From DATHTS01 sp965219305 (lineage in GTDB: Bacteria; Acidobacteriota; Blastocatellia; Pyrinomonadales; Pyrinomonadaceae), in the NCBI GenBank assembly GCA_965219305.1, contig OZ244725.1, forward strand, positions 2,790,001-2,854,000: 64,000 bases of DNA. The letters run 5' to 3'. Below are positions 25,416 to 33,755 of this stretch, piece by piece. The notes below the pieces were generated by a model. The model saw only the letters and a program-made list of their open reading frames with translations. It did not search any database and was not told where the DNA came from. Position numbers and translations under genes: made by a program. The first letter of the stretch is position 1. Every line of letters starts with the position of its first letter.

Positions 25416-26264
25416 CTTGTTCATATAAGCCATCGGCGAGATCGGCATCCAAAACTCGCGCAGTTCTTCGAGACCGACATCGTTTTGCAGACCTTCTTTG
25501 ACGTGATACGTCGAAAGACCTTCCCATACGACATCGGCGACGTAGCCGGAAACGTGATTAAAAACGCCCGCGTCAATGTCCATATCGTGGACGAACGCGA
25601 AAAATCCGACGCACGAACCGATGCTCGTGCCGACGACTCCGACTTTTTCGTAACCCTGCTGTTTCAACCAGCGAACCGCCGCCCGCGTGTCAACGACCGA
25701 TTGCTGTAAACTTTGCAGCGTCCGCCCGACATTCGGCGCGACGAGATAATCGGCGCGTTCGAGTTCCGGCGGCATACGTTCTTCGTGATACGGCAGCGTC
25801 AGACGCAGCGCGGAAACGCCGACTTTATTGAAAAATTTGCACAGATCGAAATAAGTTCCCGCCTTCGCATTCCAATGCGGAAGCACGACGACCGCCGCTT
25901 TTTTATCCTTTTCGTGCGGGAAAAATTGCGCGTATGCCGTGTTATTCTCGACCGAAGGCGTTTCAACCGCACTCGTCCAGGTAATAGTTTTGAGTCCACG
26001 CTTTAGCGTGTTTTCTTCTTCATAAGATGCCGCCTGAAGGCGGGACTCAGAACTGATTTCGTAATCTTTTATTTCCGGCAAGTGGTAAAATTCGTCACTG
26101 TTTTCCACCATCCGCCGCGAATATTCGCTGAAAAATTCACGCGGATCAGTGCCGTTCGCGTTTTCCCTGACAAATTCCAAACCCCAGCCGAACGGATGCA
26201 CAATGCGATTGTCGTTGAGCATCGCAAAATATCTTTCCCGCTTGTGCATATAGCGTTTGAACAT
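25194..26264 (-). CDS. Alpha/beta hydrolase (ABHD18-like) carrying a palindromic insert
   Basis: A 356-residue predicted cytosolic hydrolase. VVLPHWNAKAGTYFDLCKFF forms the oxyanion side, GTSIG (212-216, nucleophile Ser214) the elbow, and CGHYTLGEKPW carries the likely catalytic His. The pattern resembles the ABHD18-type family, for which no substrate is settled. Residues 73-91 are encoded by a 57-bp palindromic element inserted exactly in phase. The start is the ATG at 26264. It is the last gene of a minus-strand series and overlaps the TonB_C gene tail to tail. Confidence 0.82.
   Translation of the reverse strand: MFKRYMHKRERYFAMLNDNRIVHPFGWGLEFVRENANGTDPREFFSEYSRRMVENSDEFYHLPEIKDYEISSESRLQAASYEEENTLKRGLKTITWTSAVETPSVENNTAYAQFFPHEKDKKAAVVVLPHWNAKAGTYFDLCKFFNKVGVSALRLTLPYHEERMPPELERADYLVAPNVGRTLQSLQQSVVDTRAAVRWLKQQGYEKVGVVGTSIGSCVGFFAFVHDMDIDAGVFNHVSGYVADVVWEGLSTYHVKEGLQNDVGLEELREFWMPISPMAYMNKLAKLPPRPQRYIYTLYDLTFPIDLSRQMMEELRKTGVEHDEVVIPCGHYTLGEKPWVYLDGYKIISFLRKNLR
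25992..26048. repeat. 57-bp palindromic element inserted in frame in the hydrolase gene
   Basis: The outer ends GAGTCC and GGACTC are inverted repeats. Inside are two perfect small hairpins: CACGCT-TT-AGCGTG next to the left end and CCGCCTGAAGGCGG near the right end, joined by an A/T-rich spacer. The length, 57, is 19 codons, so the reading frame is kept. No other copy was seen in this window. Confidence 0.8.
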
Positions 26265-26310
26265 AAGTTTTTAATGGTAGAAAATCAGCGCGGGATTGGC
26301 AAACGCGGAA

Positions 26311-26385
26311 GATCGTGAATCGTAAATAGTGAATTGTAAATAGAAAAATAACTGTTTACGATTCACGATTCACTATTTACGATTC
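26311..26385. repeat. Paired inverted heptamer-like arrays at the PIG-L stop
   Basis: GAATCGTAAATAGTGAAT (26317-26334) pairs with its exact complement at 26368-26385, with further partial pairing inside. The right arm overlaps the end of the PIG-L gene and provides its final codons and TAG stop (26373-26375). The hairpin lies between that stop and the hydrolase start and could end or process the transcript. Confidence 0.8.
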
Positions 26386-29036
26386 TTCGGCAAACTCAAA
26401 AGATTCGCAAACAGACGATACGCGCCCGGAACTCCGGCGGGAAGTTGGCGGAAAAATGCGTAGGAAGTGTAAACATATTTGCCTTTTCCATAATCGGCGT
26501 AAACCATTCCACCTTTGTTTTCCGGTTCATTAACGTCGTGCGCTTCGAGAAGCGGTTTGTATTTCACATCGAATTCCGTAAAGCTGTAAAGGTTGCGTTC
26601 CTGCACCCAATTCGCCCAATCGGAATCGTTGATTTTGTTCGGGAAATTAAAAACGGGCGAGTTCGTGTCTAAAATCGTAATTTTCGCATTCTCATCAACT
26701 ACACGCGCATCCATTTTCGCGGGAAACGGCGTGAGATTATTTGAAACGTAATCGGGACGCTGATACTGCACGATCAAAGTCCCGCCGCCATTGACATAAT
26801 TTAAAATTCTCTGATTATTCGAGATCAGATCCTGCCGCACGTTGTAAGCGCGAATTCCCGCGACGATGACATCGAACCGCGACAGATCGCCGCCGCTCAG
26901 ATCGTTTTCGCTCAAAAGTTCGACATTCAAACCCATCTGCCGAATCGCATCGGGAACGGTGTCGCCGCTGCCCATTATGTAACCGACTTTTACGTCTGCG
27001 ACTTTCAAATCCAAAACTTCGATTTTCGTTTTCGCGTCCGTATAAAAACGATGCGTCTGAATATGCGGATAAGCAATCGTGTGCATCGTCTGCGAATAAG
27101 TTTCTTCGCCGCCTTTAACGCTCGCCGCGATCTCGTAACTTCCTGCTTTCGTGTTTGCGGGAATAATTACATTAAACGCAAACGAACGGCTTTCGTCCTT
27201 TTTGTCGAGTTGAACAACGCCGAAATCTTGTTCGACTTTCCAACCGTCCGGCAATTTCAAGTCCGCTGAACCGCTAAACGCCGACGAAGAATTATTCTGC
27301 ACATTCAAAAAGATCTTCCGCGTCTGCACCTTGTCGCTGTTCGGAACGATCAACAAATCCTGATCGAGACTGACGGAAATCCGCGGCACGACATTCAATT
27401 CCCTCCGAACCTCGCCACGCACGCCGTCGGCAAAACGATATTCGACGGGTTGATCGAAATATATTATTTCCCCGTAAACTTCAAACATCGCGTAACCGTT
27501 CATCAGCGAATACTTGAAAGGTTGATTCAGCATTGCCGAATCAGCCGAAGTGTAAAGATAACCGTTGCGCGGACTTTCAAGAAAATACGGTTGAGTTATA
27601 TTTTCAGCGGCGGGAATTTTGACATTAAAAAACGCCGATTCATCGGCAGTTTCACGGAAAAACCTCGCAAAAGGCGAATCGTTTTTCGGTTCTTCGGCAG
27701 AAGAAATTTGCCAGTTGTTCTGAGTATTTAGTTTTATTTCCTTAAATTTTATATTCGGGTTTTCGGGGTAAAAAACTTTTACGGAAGTTAAAAAAGTTTC
27801 GCCCTGCGTAACGGTTTCCTGAGTTGCTAACACATCAATCCGAACGCCGAGCGCGAGTTTAATGGCTTTATCAAATTCAAATAATTTTTTCCATGTAATA
27901 ATTCCTATGCCACTTTCAGCCGCCGCTCTTTTATATGCCGCTTCAATTCTTTCCGTCGGACCTGAAAATGAAACATAGCTAAAATTTAATTGATTAAGAA
28001 CTTTTCTACCTTCAATCAAGATAGGAACAATTTTTGCGGGATTGCCCGTATCATATTCCCTCAATGCGCGATCTGCTGATTCCTGAACTTTTACGAGAGT
28101 TTCTTTTGTGTAATCGCTGACAGTTTTTTCATCTTTAGCAAAAATTTTCGGCGCATTTATAATTGAAACATCAATCCCGTCAAAAACGCTTTTCTCATTC
28201 GCAACTTTCGGAACTTTGCTCTCAACCAAATTCAAACCGGAAAATCTGTCGCCTTTTAATTCCAGACCGCCTTGTTCCTGCGTTTTGTGCTGACTGCGAC
28301 CTTCCGCCGCGATTTCGGCGTAGCTTCTGCCGATCAGAAAATCATATTTTCCCGTGTTTATTTTCAACGTCGGTTCTTCGGTCGAACGAAAACCTTGTCC
28401 GACATAAAATTTCAAAACCTGCCACTCCGCACCAGACTGTTGACATTGCATCGGATCAGCCGCCGCTTTGACCGCGAGCGGCGCGAGGTAACCCGCGTAT
28501 TGATGCTGTCCGTGTCCGTCCACCGGAGTTCCCGAAAAACGCGAGATCACGACGAGCGGACGAAACGCGCGAATCGCCTGCACCGCATCACACAGAATTT
28601 CCTTTTCGTCCCATTTTGACTTTGCTTCCGTCAAAGTTTTTGAAAAACCGTAATCAAAAGCGCGCGTAAAATACTGCTCCGCGCCGTCCAAACGCCTGGC
28701 TTGCAAAAGTTCTTCGGTGCGAATCACGCCGAGCGATTCAAACAATTCGGGACCGATCACATTCTGCCCGCCGTCGCCGCGCGTCAGGGACAAATAAGCC
28801 GTCCGCGCATTTTCGCCGCGCGCCAGAAATGCCAGCAAAGACGAATCTTCGTCGTCGGGGTGCGCGGCGATCATCATCACGCTTTTCGTGTTGTTCAGGC
28901 GTTTTAACAGTTGACCGAGACCGACTGCGCCTTGATCGTAGATCGGCTGAACCTGCGGGTAAACGGAAAGTGGAAAGTGGAAAATGGAAAATAAGAAGAT
29001 TATCGGAACGAGTATTTTTAGTTTTGAATTTTGCAT
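26373..29036 (-). CDS. Secreted PIG-L/LmbE-family deacetylase, large multi-domain form
   Basis: An 887-residue exported protein. The PIG-L domain (about 50-290) begins with the zinc-binding AAHPDDE (HPDDE at 59-63), followed by LTRGDGGQN and a later GHGQHQYAG. PIG-L enzymes remove acetyl groups from N-acetylglucosamine conjugates. About 500 residues of beta-rich NEW3-like and glutamine-amidotransferase-like sequence follow (for example YNVRQDLISNNQRILNYVNG near 770), an arrangement typical of large Acidobacteriota/Bacteroidota PIG-L proteins. Because it has a signal peptide it is not the cytosolic BshB, although bshA lies upstream in the same series. Most of the hydrophobic core of the signal peptide (FSIFHFPLSV) is encoded by a 7-bp repeat. 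Confidence 0.9.
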   Translation of the reverse strand: MQNSKLKILVPIIFLFSIFHFPLSVYPQVQPIYDQGAVGLGQLLKRLNNTKSVMMIAAHPDDEDSSLLAFLARGENARTAYLSLTRGDGGQNVIGPELFESLGVIRTEELLQARRLDGAEQYFTRAFDYGFSKTLTEAKSKWDEKEILCDAVQAIRAFRPLVVISRFSGTPVDGHGQHQYAGYLAPLAVKAAADPMQCQQSGAEWQVLKFYVGQGFRSTEEPTLKINTGKYDFLIGRSYAEIAAEGRSQHKTQEQGGLELKGDRFSGLNLVESKVPKVANEKSVFDGIDVSIINAPKIFAKDEKTVSDYTKETLVKVQESADRALREYDTGNPAKIVPILIEGRKVLNQLNFSYVSFSGPTERIEAAYKRAAAESGIGIITWKKLFEFDKAIKLALGVRIDVLATQETVTQGETFLTSVKVFYPENPNIKFKEIKLNTQNNWQISSAEEPKNDSPFARFFRETADESAFFNVKIPAAENITQPYFLESPRNGYLYTSADSAMLNQPFKYSLMNGYAMFEVYGEIIYFDQPVEYRFADGVRGEVRRELNVVPRISVSLDQDLLIVPNSDKVQTRKIFLNVQNNSSSAFSGSADLKLPDGWKVEQDFGVVQLDKKDESRSFAFNVIIPANTKAGSYEIAASVKGGEETYSQTMHTIAYPHIQTHRFYTDAKTKIEVLDLKVADVKVGYIMGSGDTVPDAIRQMGLNVELLSENDLSGGDLSRFDVIVAGIRAYNVRQDLISNNQRILNYVNGGGTLIVQYQRPDYVSNNLTPFPAKMDARVVDENAKITILDTNSPVFNFPNKINDSDWANWVQERNLYSFTEFDVKYKPLLEAHDVNEPENKGGMVYADYGKGKYVYTSYAFFRQLPAGVPGAYRLFANLLSLPKNRK
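28965..28992. repeat. 7-bp tandem array encoding part of the PIG-L signal peptide
   Basis: Plus-strand words GGAAAGT, GGAAAGT, GGAAAAT, GGAAAAT. On the coding (minus) strand these read ATTTTCC/ACTTTCC units and supply Ile-Phe-His-Phe-Pro-Leu-Ser of the hydrophobic region. Confidence 0.85.
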
Positions 29037-29046
29037 TTGTCGGCGT

Positions 29047-29763
29047 TTAGTTTTGCAGAAAATCTTCGACTGCGATTTCGAGTTCGGGAAAAGCGTTTAA
29101 TTTGAATTTGTCGCCGATTTTATAAGTTTGTTTTGAAGCATAACCGTCCGCCGTCGGATTTTGATAATCTTCGACGGTTTTGTTTTCTACGTTGACAATC
29201 AAATATTGCTGAATTTCAGCGCGTGAATAAGTCAAACTTTTTACATTTCGGTCAAAATACAAAGTCGAATCGGAAACTTCGACGAGCAATAAAATATCGT
29301 TCGGTTGCGGCAGACGTTCGAGATATTTTTCGCGTGGCAATTTGGCTAAAACGATGTCCGGTTCGGGTTCGGTAAAATCTGCCAGCAAAATTGAATTTTG
29401 ATTACGAATAACACATTTTTCATCTACATTTTTATAAAAGAATCTCGTAATAATATCATTATAAGCACCGTGTTTCTTTCCCGTTGGCATTTTTTCAATT
29501 ATCCTTCCGTTAATTAATTCGACATTATCGTTTTCGTCCAAGATTCCGTTTTCAATCATTTCATCATAAATTTCGGTGGAAATACGATAAGGATCGCCCG
29601 TATATTTTTCGTATAATTTGCCGCCGATAAGTTCGATTTTATGATTCGTCGTCAAAATGCCTTTTTCAATCATTTGATGATAAATATCCACATTTATAAA
29701 AAACGGCTTTATCCCGTTTAAAGTAGTTTCCTGTAATTCGTTCAGTTCCATTACTGCCGACAT
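29047..29763 (-). CDS. Uma2-family protein with tandemly duplicated N-terminal segment
   Basis: A 238-residue Uma2 (PD-(D/E)XK-like) protein. The core EPEPDIVLAKLP and ILLLVEVSDSTL supply the acidic residues, and the IQQYLIVNVENKTVEDY end is typical. The N-terminal unit IYHQMIEKGILTTNHKIELI (about 28-47) is repeated as IYDEMIENGILDENDNVELI (about 66-85), apparently a recent internal duplication of the segment that normally opens the family fold. GAGGTG precedes the start. It lies between the symporter (11-base gap) and the PIG-L gene (10-base gap), so co-transcription is likely. The role is unknown. Confidence 0.88.
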   Translation of the reverse strand: MSAVMELNELQETTLNGIKPFFINVDIYHQMIEKGILTTNHKIELIGGKLYEKYTGDPYRISTEIYDEMIENGILDENDNVELINGRIIEKMPTGKKHGAYNDIITRFFYKNVDEKCVIRNQNSILLADFTEPEPDIVLAKLPREKYLERLPQPNDILLLVEVSDSTLYFDRNVKSLTYSRAEIQQYLIVNVENKTVEDYQNPTADGYASKQTYKIGDKFKLNAFPELEIAVEDFLQN

Positions 29764-29774
29764 AATTTTTCACC

Positions 29775-31505
29775 TCATTCGTCATTATACTTTTCTTTGA
29801 CCGTCAGACTCAACAAATAACCGGCAATGACCGTTACCAGACAACCGATGACGTTGAACCATAAAAATTGTATTTTGAAATATTCTTTGAAAAACGCCAG
29901 ATCGCTGCGACCGGAAATGTTTTGCCAGAAATCGGCGATGCCCGCGAAATTATCAACGAACGCGATTGACGCGATGCCGAACAAAAGTCCGAAAAACGCG
30001 CCGCGGGCGTTTGCGCGTTTGACGATGAAGGCGAGGACGAAAACGCCGAGTAGCGAGCCGTAAAAATATGAGCCGAACATATTGACGACTTCGATCAGCG
30101 AACCGAGATTGACGGCGAACATTGCGACGATGCAGGCGAAAAATCCCCAGATAAATGTGGCGATTCTGCCGACTTTGACGGTTTTTTCATCGCTTGCGTC
30201 GGGCGCGAAAAGTCTGCGGTAAAAATCTATCGTCGTCGCGGTCGCCAAAGAATTAAGTTCCGCCGCGATCGAACTCATCGCCGCCGCGAAGATCGCCGCG
30301 ATTATCAAACCGATCACTCCCATTGGCATATTGGCAATGACGAACGACGGGAAAACGTAATTCACATCGTTGAAACTTTCGTTGCCGTTGTCCTTGATAA
30401 ATTTTACGGCTTCTTGGCGTTTGGTTTTCAAAAGTTCGTTCGCCGTTAAGTAATCTTTTCTCGTCTGCTCGTTTTTATCATTGAGAAAATTCACGGCAAA
30501 CTGTGAATTCTCGGCGTGAAGTTTCGCGTAATCTTTTTCGAGAGTCTGAAACTGCGCGTTTTGTTCAGCTTTTAAAAGTTCGTTTGAATTAAAAACGATC
30601 GGCGGTGCATTAAATTGGTAAAAGACGAAAACCAGAACGCCGATGAGCAAGATAAAAAATTGAATCGGGATTTTTAAAAACGCGCTCATTAAAAGCGAAG
30701 TTCTGCCTTCGTTGACCGATTTCGCCGTCAAAAATCTCTGCACCTGCGATTGATCGCAGCCGAAATATCCGAGCATCAAAAACAAACCGCCGATCAAACC
30801 CGACCACAGCGTGTATTTTTCGTTGAGATTAAATTCCGTGTTGACCGTCTGAAGTTTCCCGGCGGAACCCGCGAGATAAAGTCCGTCGGTGAACGAAACC
30901 GTTTCGGGAAAACTCGACACGATAATAAAAACGCAGATTCCGAGACCGACGGCAATTATGACCATCTGTTTCACGTCCGTCCACGTTACGGCTTGCACGC
31001 CGCCGACCATCGTGTAAAACGTCGTCGTCAGACCGATTCCGAAAATTGTTAAGTAAAGATTCCAGCCGAGAACGATTGATAAAATAATTGCCGGTGCGGA
31101 AATTATCACACCGACACCGAGCGCGCGGGAAATGAGAAAGAAAAATGATGTCAGTGTGCGAACGCGAACGTCAAAGCGTTTTTCGAGATATTCATAAGCC
31201 GTGTAAACTTTTGCGCGGTGAAAAAACGGCACGACCGTTACGCACAAAATTATCATTGCCAGCGGCAGACCGAAATAGAACTGGATAAAACGCATTCCGT
31301 CGTCGAACGCTTGTCCGGTCGTCCCGACCAGAGTTATCGCCGACATCTGCGTCGCCATCACCGACAAACCGACCGCCCACCACGGCAGACTGCGGTTGGC
31401 GAGAAAATAACCTTCCGCCTTGCCGCTGTGTTTCGTCATTCGAATTCCGTCGTAAATGACATAAACGAGATATGCGACGACGATTATCCAATCTAGGAAT
31501 TTCAT
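29775..31505 (-). CDS. Sodium:solute symporter (SSS family)
   Basis: A roughly 576-residue transporter of the SSS/LeuT-fold family with 13-14 helices. SVMATQMSAITLVGTTGQAF (helix 2), AYEYLEKRF, FYTMVGGVQAVTWTDV and GYFGCDQSQVQRFLTAKS are family hallmarks, and the helix near SSIAAELNSLATATTIDFY is the usual Na+-site region. A long soluble insert (about 305-375) is rich in Lys, Glu and Asn. The ATG at 31505 is preferred over an in-frame GTG at 31517 that sits inside the repeat hairpin. The solute is unknown. A 49-residue membrane peptide gene immediately upstream is a likely partner. Confidence 0.92.
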   Translation of the reverse strand: MKFLDWIIVVAYLVYVIYDGIRMTKHSGKAEGYFLANRSLPWWAVGLSVMATQMSAITLVGTTGQAFDDGMRFIQFYFGLPLAMIILCVTVVPFFHRAKVYTAYEYLEKRFDVRVRTLTSFFFLISRALGVGVIISAPAIILSIVLGWNLYLTIFGIGLTTTFYTMVGGVQAVTWTDVKQMVIIAVGLGICVFIIVSSFPETVSFTDGLYLAGSAGKLQTVNTEFNLNEKYTLWSGLIGGLFLMLGYFGCDQSQVQRFLTAKSVNEGRTSLLMSAFLKIPIQFFILLIGVLVFVFYQFNAPPIVFNSNELLKAEQNAQFQTLEKDYAKLHAENSQFAVNFLNDKNEQTRKDYLTANELLKTKRQEAVKFIKDNGNESFNDVNYVFPSFVIANMPMGVIGLIIAAIFAAAMSSIAAELNSLATATTIDFYRRLFAPDASDEKTVKVGRIATFIWGFFACIVAMFAVNLGSLIEVVNMFGSYFYGSLLGVFVLAFIVKRANARGAFFGLLFGIASIAFVDNFAGIADFWQNISGRSDLAFFKEYFKIQFLWFNVIGCLVTVIAGYLLSLTVKEKYNDE

Positions 31506-31513
31506 AAAAAAAG

Positions 31514-31611
31514 GCACTTTGCGCTTGGTTCTTTTGCTCTTTGTGATGTTTTTGTTAAATCCGCATCTTTATCAAATGACACAAAGAGCAAAGTGCTAAG
31601 TGCTAAGTGCA
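31514..31611. repeat. Inverted repeat with an AAGTGCT heptamer array
   Basis: GCACTTTGC (31514-31522) and GCTCTTTGTG (31536-31545) pair with GCAAAGTGC (31588-31596) and CACAAAGAGC (31580-31589). The right arm continues as AAGTGCT, AAGTGCT, AAGTGCA. It lies between the small membrane gene and the symporter start and would form a hairpin in the symporter leader. Confidence 0.75.
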
Positions 31612-31614
31612 AAA

Positions 31615-31764
31615 TCAAGAAAAATGTTGAGAAAATATAGCCAACGCCGAAATCACGAAAACCGTGAAAACAACAACCGCGATATAAACGCGATACCACC
31701 AAGAATCGGAAAGCTCGATTTTTAAGGGTTCTACTTTGACTTTTTCTTCTTTTATTTGATTCAT
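31615..31764 (-). CDS. Small membrane protein (49 residues) paired with the symporter
   Basis: The reading frame starts MNQIKEEKVKVEPLKIELSD and continues SWWYRVYIAVVVFTVFVISA, ending SQHFS. It has a charged N-terminus and one helix (about 23-44). The ATG at 31764 overlaps the stop of the PIN toxin gene in an ATGA junction. Single-helix peptides next to SSS transporters are known in other bacteria as accessory subunits, so a structural or regulatory link to the symporter is plausible but unproven. Confidence 0.7.
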   Translation of the reverse strand: MNQIKEEKVKVEPLKIELSDSWWYRVYIAVVVFTVFVISALAIFSQHFS

Positions 31765-32168
31765 TTGATCGAAACAATTTTGACTTCCGTTACTCTGTTA
31801 AGCGGCGAAGTGACGCGTTCGGTTGTAATAAATTCATCTGCTTCGGCAATAATTGCGGCGGCAATATGAAGCGCGTCCATTCCGTTTAGCCCATATTTTT
31901 CAGACACGGTTTCCGCCAAACGGACAATTTTTTCTACATCATCAATCCAAACAGCTATGTTTCCGAAATAAGCATTATAAAAATCAATTTCAAGAGAATT
32001 TTTATGATAAACGGCTTTCGGTTTTAGTTCCAGACTTACAAACGGCGAAGATACGAATTCACGTTCCGCATCACTTAAAATTGTCAAAGCTCGAATTCTC
32101 ATACGGGAATCGCTTCGCCAACCGGCTAAAATTACTCCAGAATCATTAAAAGTGAGAATCTTACTCAT
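31761..32168 (-). CDS. PIN-domain toxin, VapC-like ribonuclease
   Basis: A roughly 135-residue PIN protein starting at the ATG at 32168 (MSKILTFNDSGVILAGWR). The acidic tetrad is visible: Asp9, a Glu in SLELK, Asp in GMDALHIAAA and a final acidic site in FITTE. VapC toxins cut tRNA or rRNA. A longer frame to 32207 exists, but the ATG at 32168 overlaps the antitoxin stop by 8 bases, the usual coupling. The stop overlaps the next small gene. Confidence 0.85.
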   Translation of the reverse strand: MSKILTFNDSGVILAGWRSDSRMRIRALTILSDAEREFVSSPFVSLELKPKAVYHKNSLEIDFYNAYFGNIAVWIDDVEKIVRLAETVSEKYGLNGMDALHIAAAIIAEADEFITTERVTSPLNRVTEVKIVSIK

Positions 32169-32370
32169 AACGAGTTCTGCCGAGTTCATCCATAATCTCA
32201 TTGGCATTCAAAATAGGAACTCCGTTTTCCAAACCTTTTTTGGAAATTTCGAGCAATATTTTTCCTAGTTCGGTTTGAGGTTTGAAGGAATTAAGTTGTT
32301 TTCGGGTTTCTTCAAATTCGATTTTTTCCGCTTCGGCAACAGGCTTTTTTTTCTTATTGCTTGTTATCAT
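32161..32370 (-). CDS. Putative antitoxin of the PIN toxin
   Basis: A 69-residue, highly charged protein (TSNKKKKPVAEAEKIEFEE...) ending MDELGRTRYE. It is directly upstream of and overlaps the PIN gene, as expected for an antitoxin. No classical AbrB or ribbon-helix-helix motif is clear; the C-terminal part would be the toxin-binding segment. It starts only five bases after the bshA stop, so the pair seems to have inserted into the bshA-symporter operon. Confidence 0.72.
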   Translation of the reverse strand: MITSNKKKKPVAEAEKIEFEETRKQLNSFKPQTELGKILLEISKKGLENGVPILNANEIMDELGRTRYE

Positions 32371-32375
32371 AATCT

Positions 32376-33524
32376 TTATCCTACGACACTCGTCTGCGTT
32401 TTCGCATTCAAAACCTTCTCGTAAAACGCGACGTATTGCGGCACGATCTTGCCCGCGCTGTAGCGTTGGATGGACATTTCTCTGGCTTTTTCGCCGAATT
32501 TGCGGCGCATTGTTTCGTCGCCGAGCAATTTCAGAACGTCTTCGCTCATTTTTTCCGTGTCGCCGACATCGCTCATAAATCCGGTTTCGCCGTCGGTGAC
32601 GACTTCGGGAATTCCGCCGACTCTTGATGCAACGACGGGAACTTCACAGGCTTGCGCTTCGAGCGCGGCGAGTCCGAAAGATTCGAGTTCCGACGGCAGC
32701 AGAAACACATCGGCGATGCCCATATAATCGGCGATATTTTCGCGTTTGCCGACGAATTCGACGTAATCTTTAACGCCCAACTGCGTCGCCTGATAATAAC
32801 AAGCGGCGCGTTCTGGACCGTCGCCGACCATAATTAATTTTGCATTTGCATCTTTTTCGCGCACTTTCGCTAAAATTTCTACACAATCAATCGGACGTTT
32901 GACCGCTCTGAAATTGGAAACGTGAACGAGAAGTTTTTCGCCATTCGGTGCAAGTTCGACGCGCAAGTCCGATTCTTCGACGCGCGTATAATGTTTCGCG
33001 CAGATAAAATTCGGTATAACTTCAATTTCGTCAAAATCGAAAGTTTCGATCGTCGCCTGTTTCAAAAAACGCGACACCGCCGTTACGCCGTTCGATTGTT
33101 GAAGACCGTATTTCGTGATCGGCAAATAACTTCGATCCGCGCCGACCAAAGTTATATCCGTTCCGTGCAAAGTAGTAATTACAGGAACATAACGCTTTTC
33201 TTTGATTGATTCACGCGCTAAGATCGCCGAGATCGAATGCGGAATCGCGTAATGAACGTGAAGAAGATCGAGCTTTTCCGCGCGCGCGACCGTCGCCATT
33301 TTCGTCGCCAACGCCAGATCGTAAGGCTGATGTTCAAACAGCGGATACGACATCATTTCGACTTCGTGAAACTGCACGCGCTCGTTCAATTCGACGAGGC
33401 GCGTCGGCAAACTCGACGAAATAAAATGAATATTATGTCCGGCTTCGGCAAGATAACGCCCGAGTTCCGAACCGACAATTCCACTTCCGCCGTATGTAGG
33501 ATAAACAGTGATTCCGATATTCAT
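32376..33524 (-). CDS. bshA: N-acetyl-alpha-D-glucosaminyl L-malate synthase
   Basis: A GT4-type glycosyltransferase making GlcNAc-malate from UDP-GlcNAc and L-malate, the first step of bacillithiol synthesis in the cytosol. The 382-residue product has GITVYPTYGGSGIVGSELG at the N-terminus, LHVHYAIPHS, TTLHGTDITLVG, the GT-B nucleotide region ELESFGLAALEAQACEVPV and RVGGIPEVV, all close to known BshA. BshB and BshC are not in this window. The downstream PIG-L protein is secreted and does not fit BshB. Confidence 0.95.
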   Translation of the reverse strand: MNIGITVYPTYGGSGIVGSELGRYLAEAGHNIHFISSSLPTRLVELNERVQFHEVEMMSYPLFEHQPYDLALATKMATVARAEKLDLLHVHYAIPHSISAILARESIKEKRYVPVITTLHGTDITLVGADRSYLPITKYGLQQSNGVTAVSRFLKQATIETFDFDEIEVIPNFICAKHYTRVEESDLRVELAPNGEKLLVHVSNFRAVKRPIDCVEILAKVREKDANAKLIMVGDGPERAACYYQATQLGVKDYVEFVGKRENIADYMGIADVFLLPSELESFGLAALEAQACEVPVVASRVGGIPEVVTDGETGFMSDVGDTEKMSEDVLKLLGDETMRRKFGEKAREMSIQRYSAGKIVPQYVAFYEKVLNAKTQTSVVG

Positions 33525-33755
33525 AAATTCTTTTGTAAAACTTCCCTGTTTCGATTATAAACTTTAAGGATTAAGATTGACGATTTATAGAGAATAAAAA
33601 ACATTAAAGTTATAAACAGAGACAAAAGAAAATGGCGATTTTGTGTCTTTACAAAGGTTTTTTGCGGTCAGTATAAAACTATAAATCGTTAAAATTCGGT
33701 TTCAGTTGTTGAAACAATCGAATCCGACAATTAAATAATGGCTTGAGTTCGTGCC
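33525..33755. other. Intergenic stretch upstream of bshA and the minisatellite
   Basis: AT-rich sequence with no credible coding frame. It presumably contains the bshA promoter near 33530-33600. No other element is seen. Confidence 0.4.

Noticed and set aside
26373..29036. PIG-L protein as BshB of bacillithiol synthesis
   Set aside because: It has a signal peptide and about 600 extra residues; BshB enzymes are cytosolic and about 230 residues.
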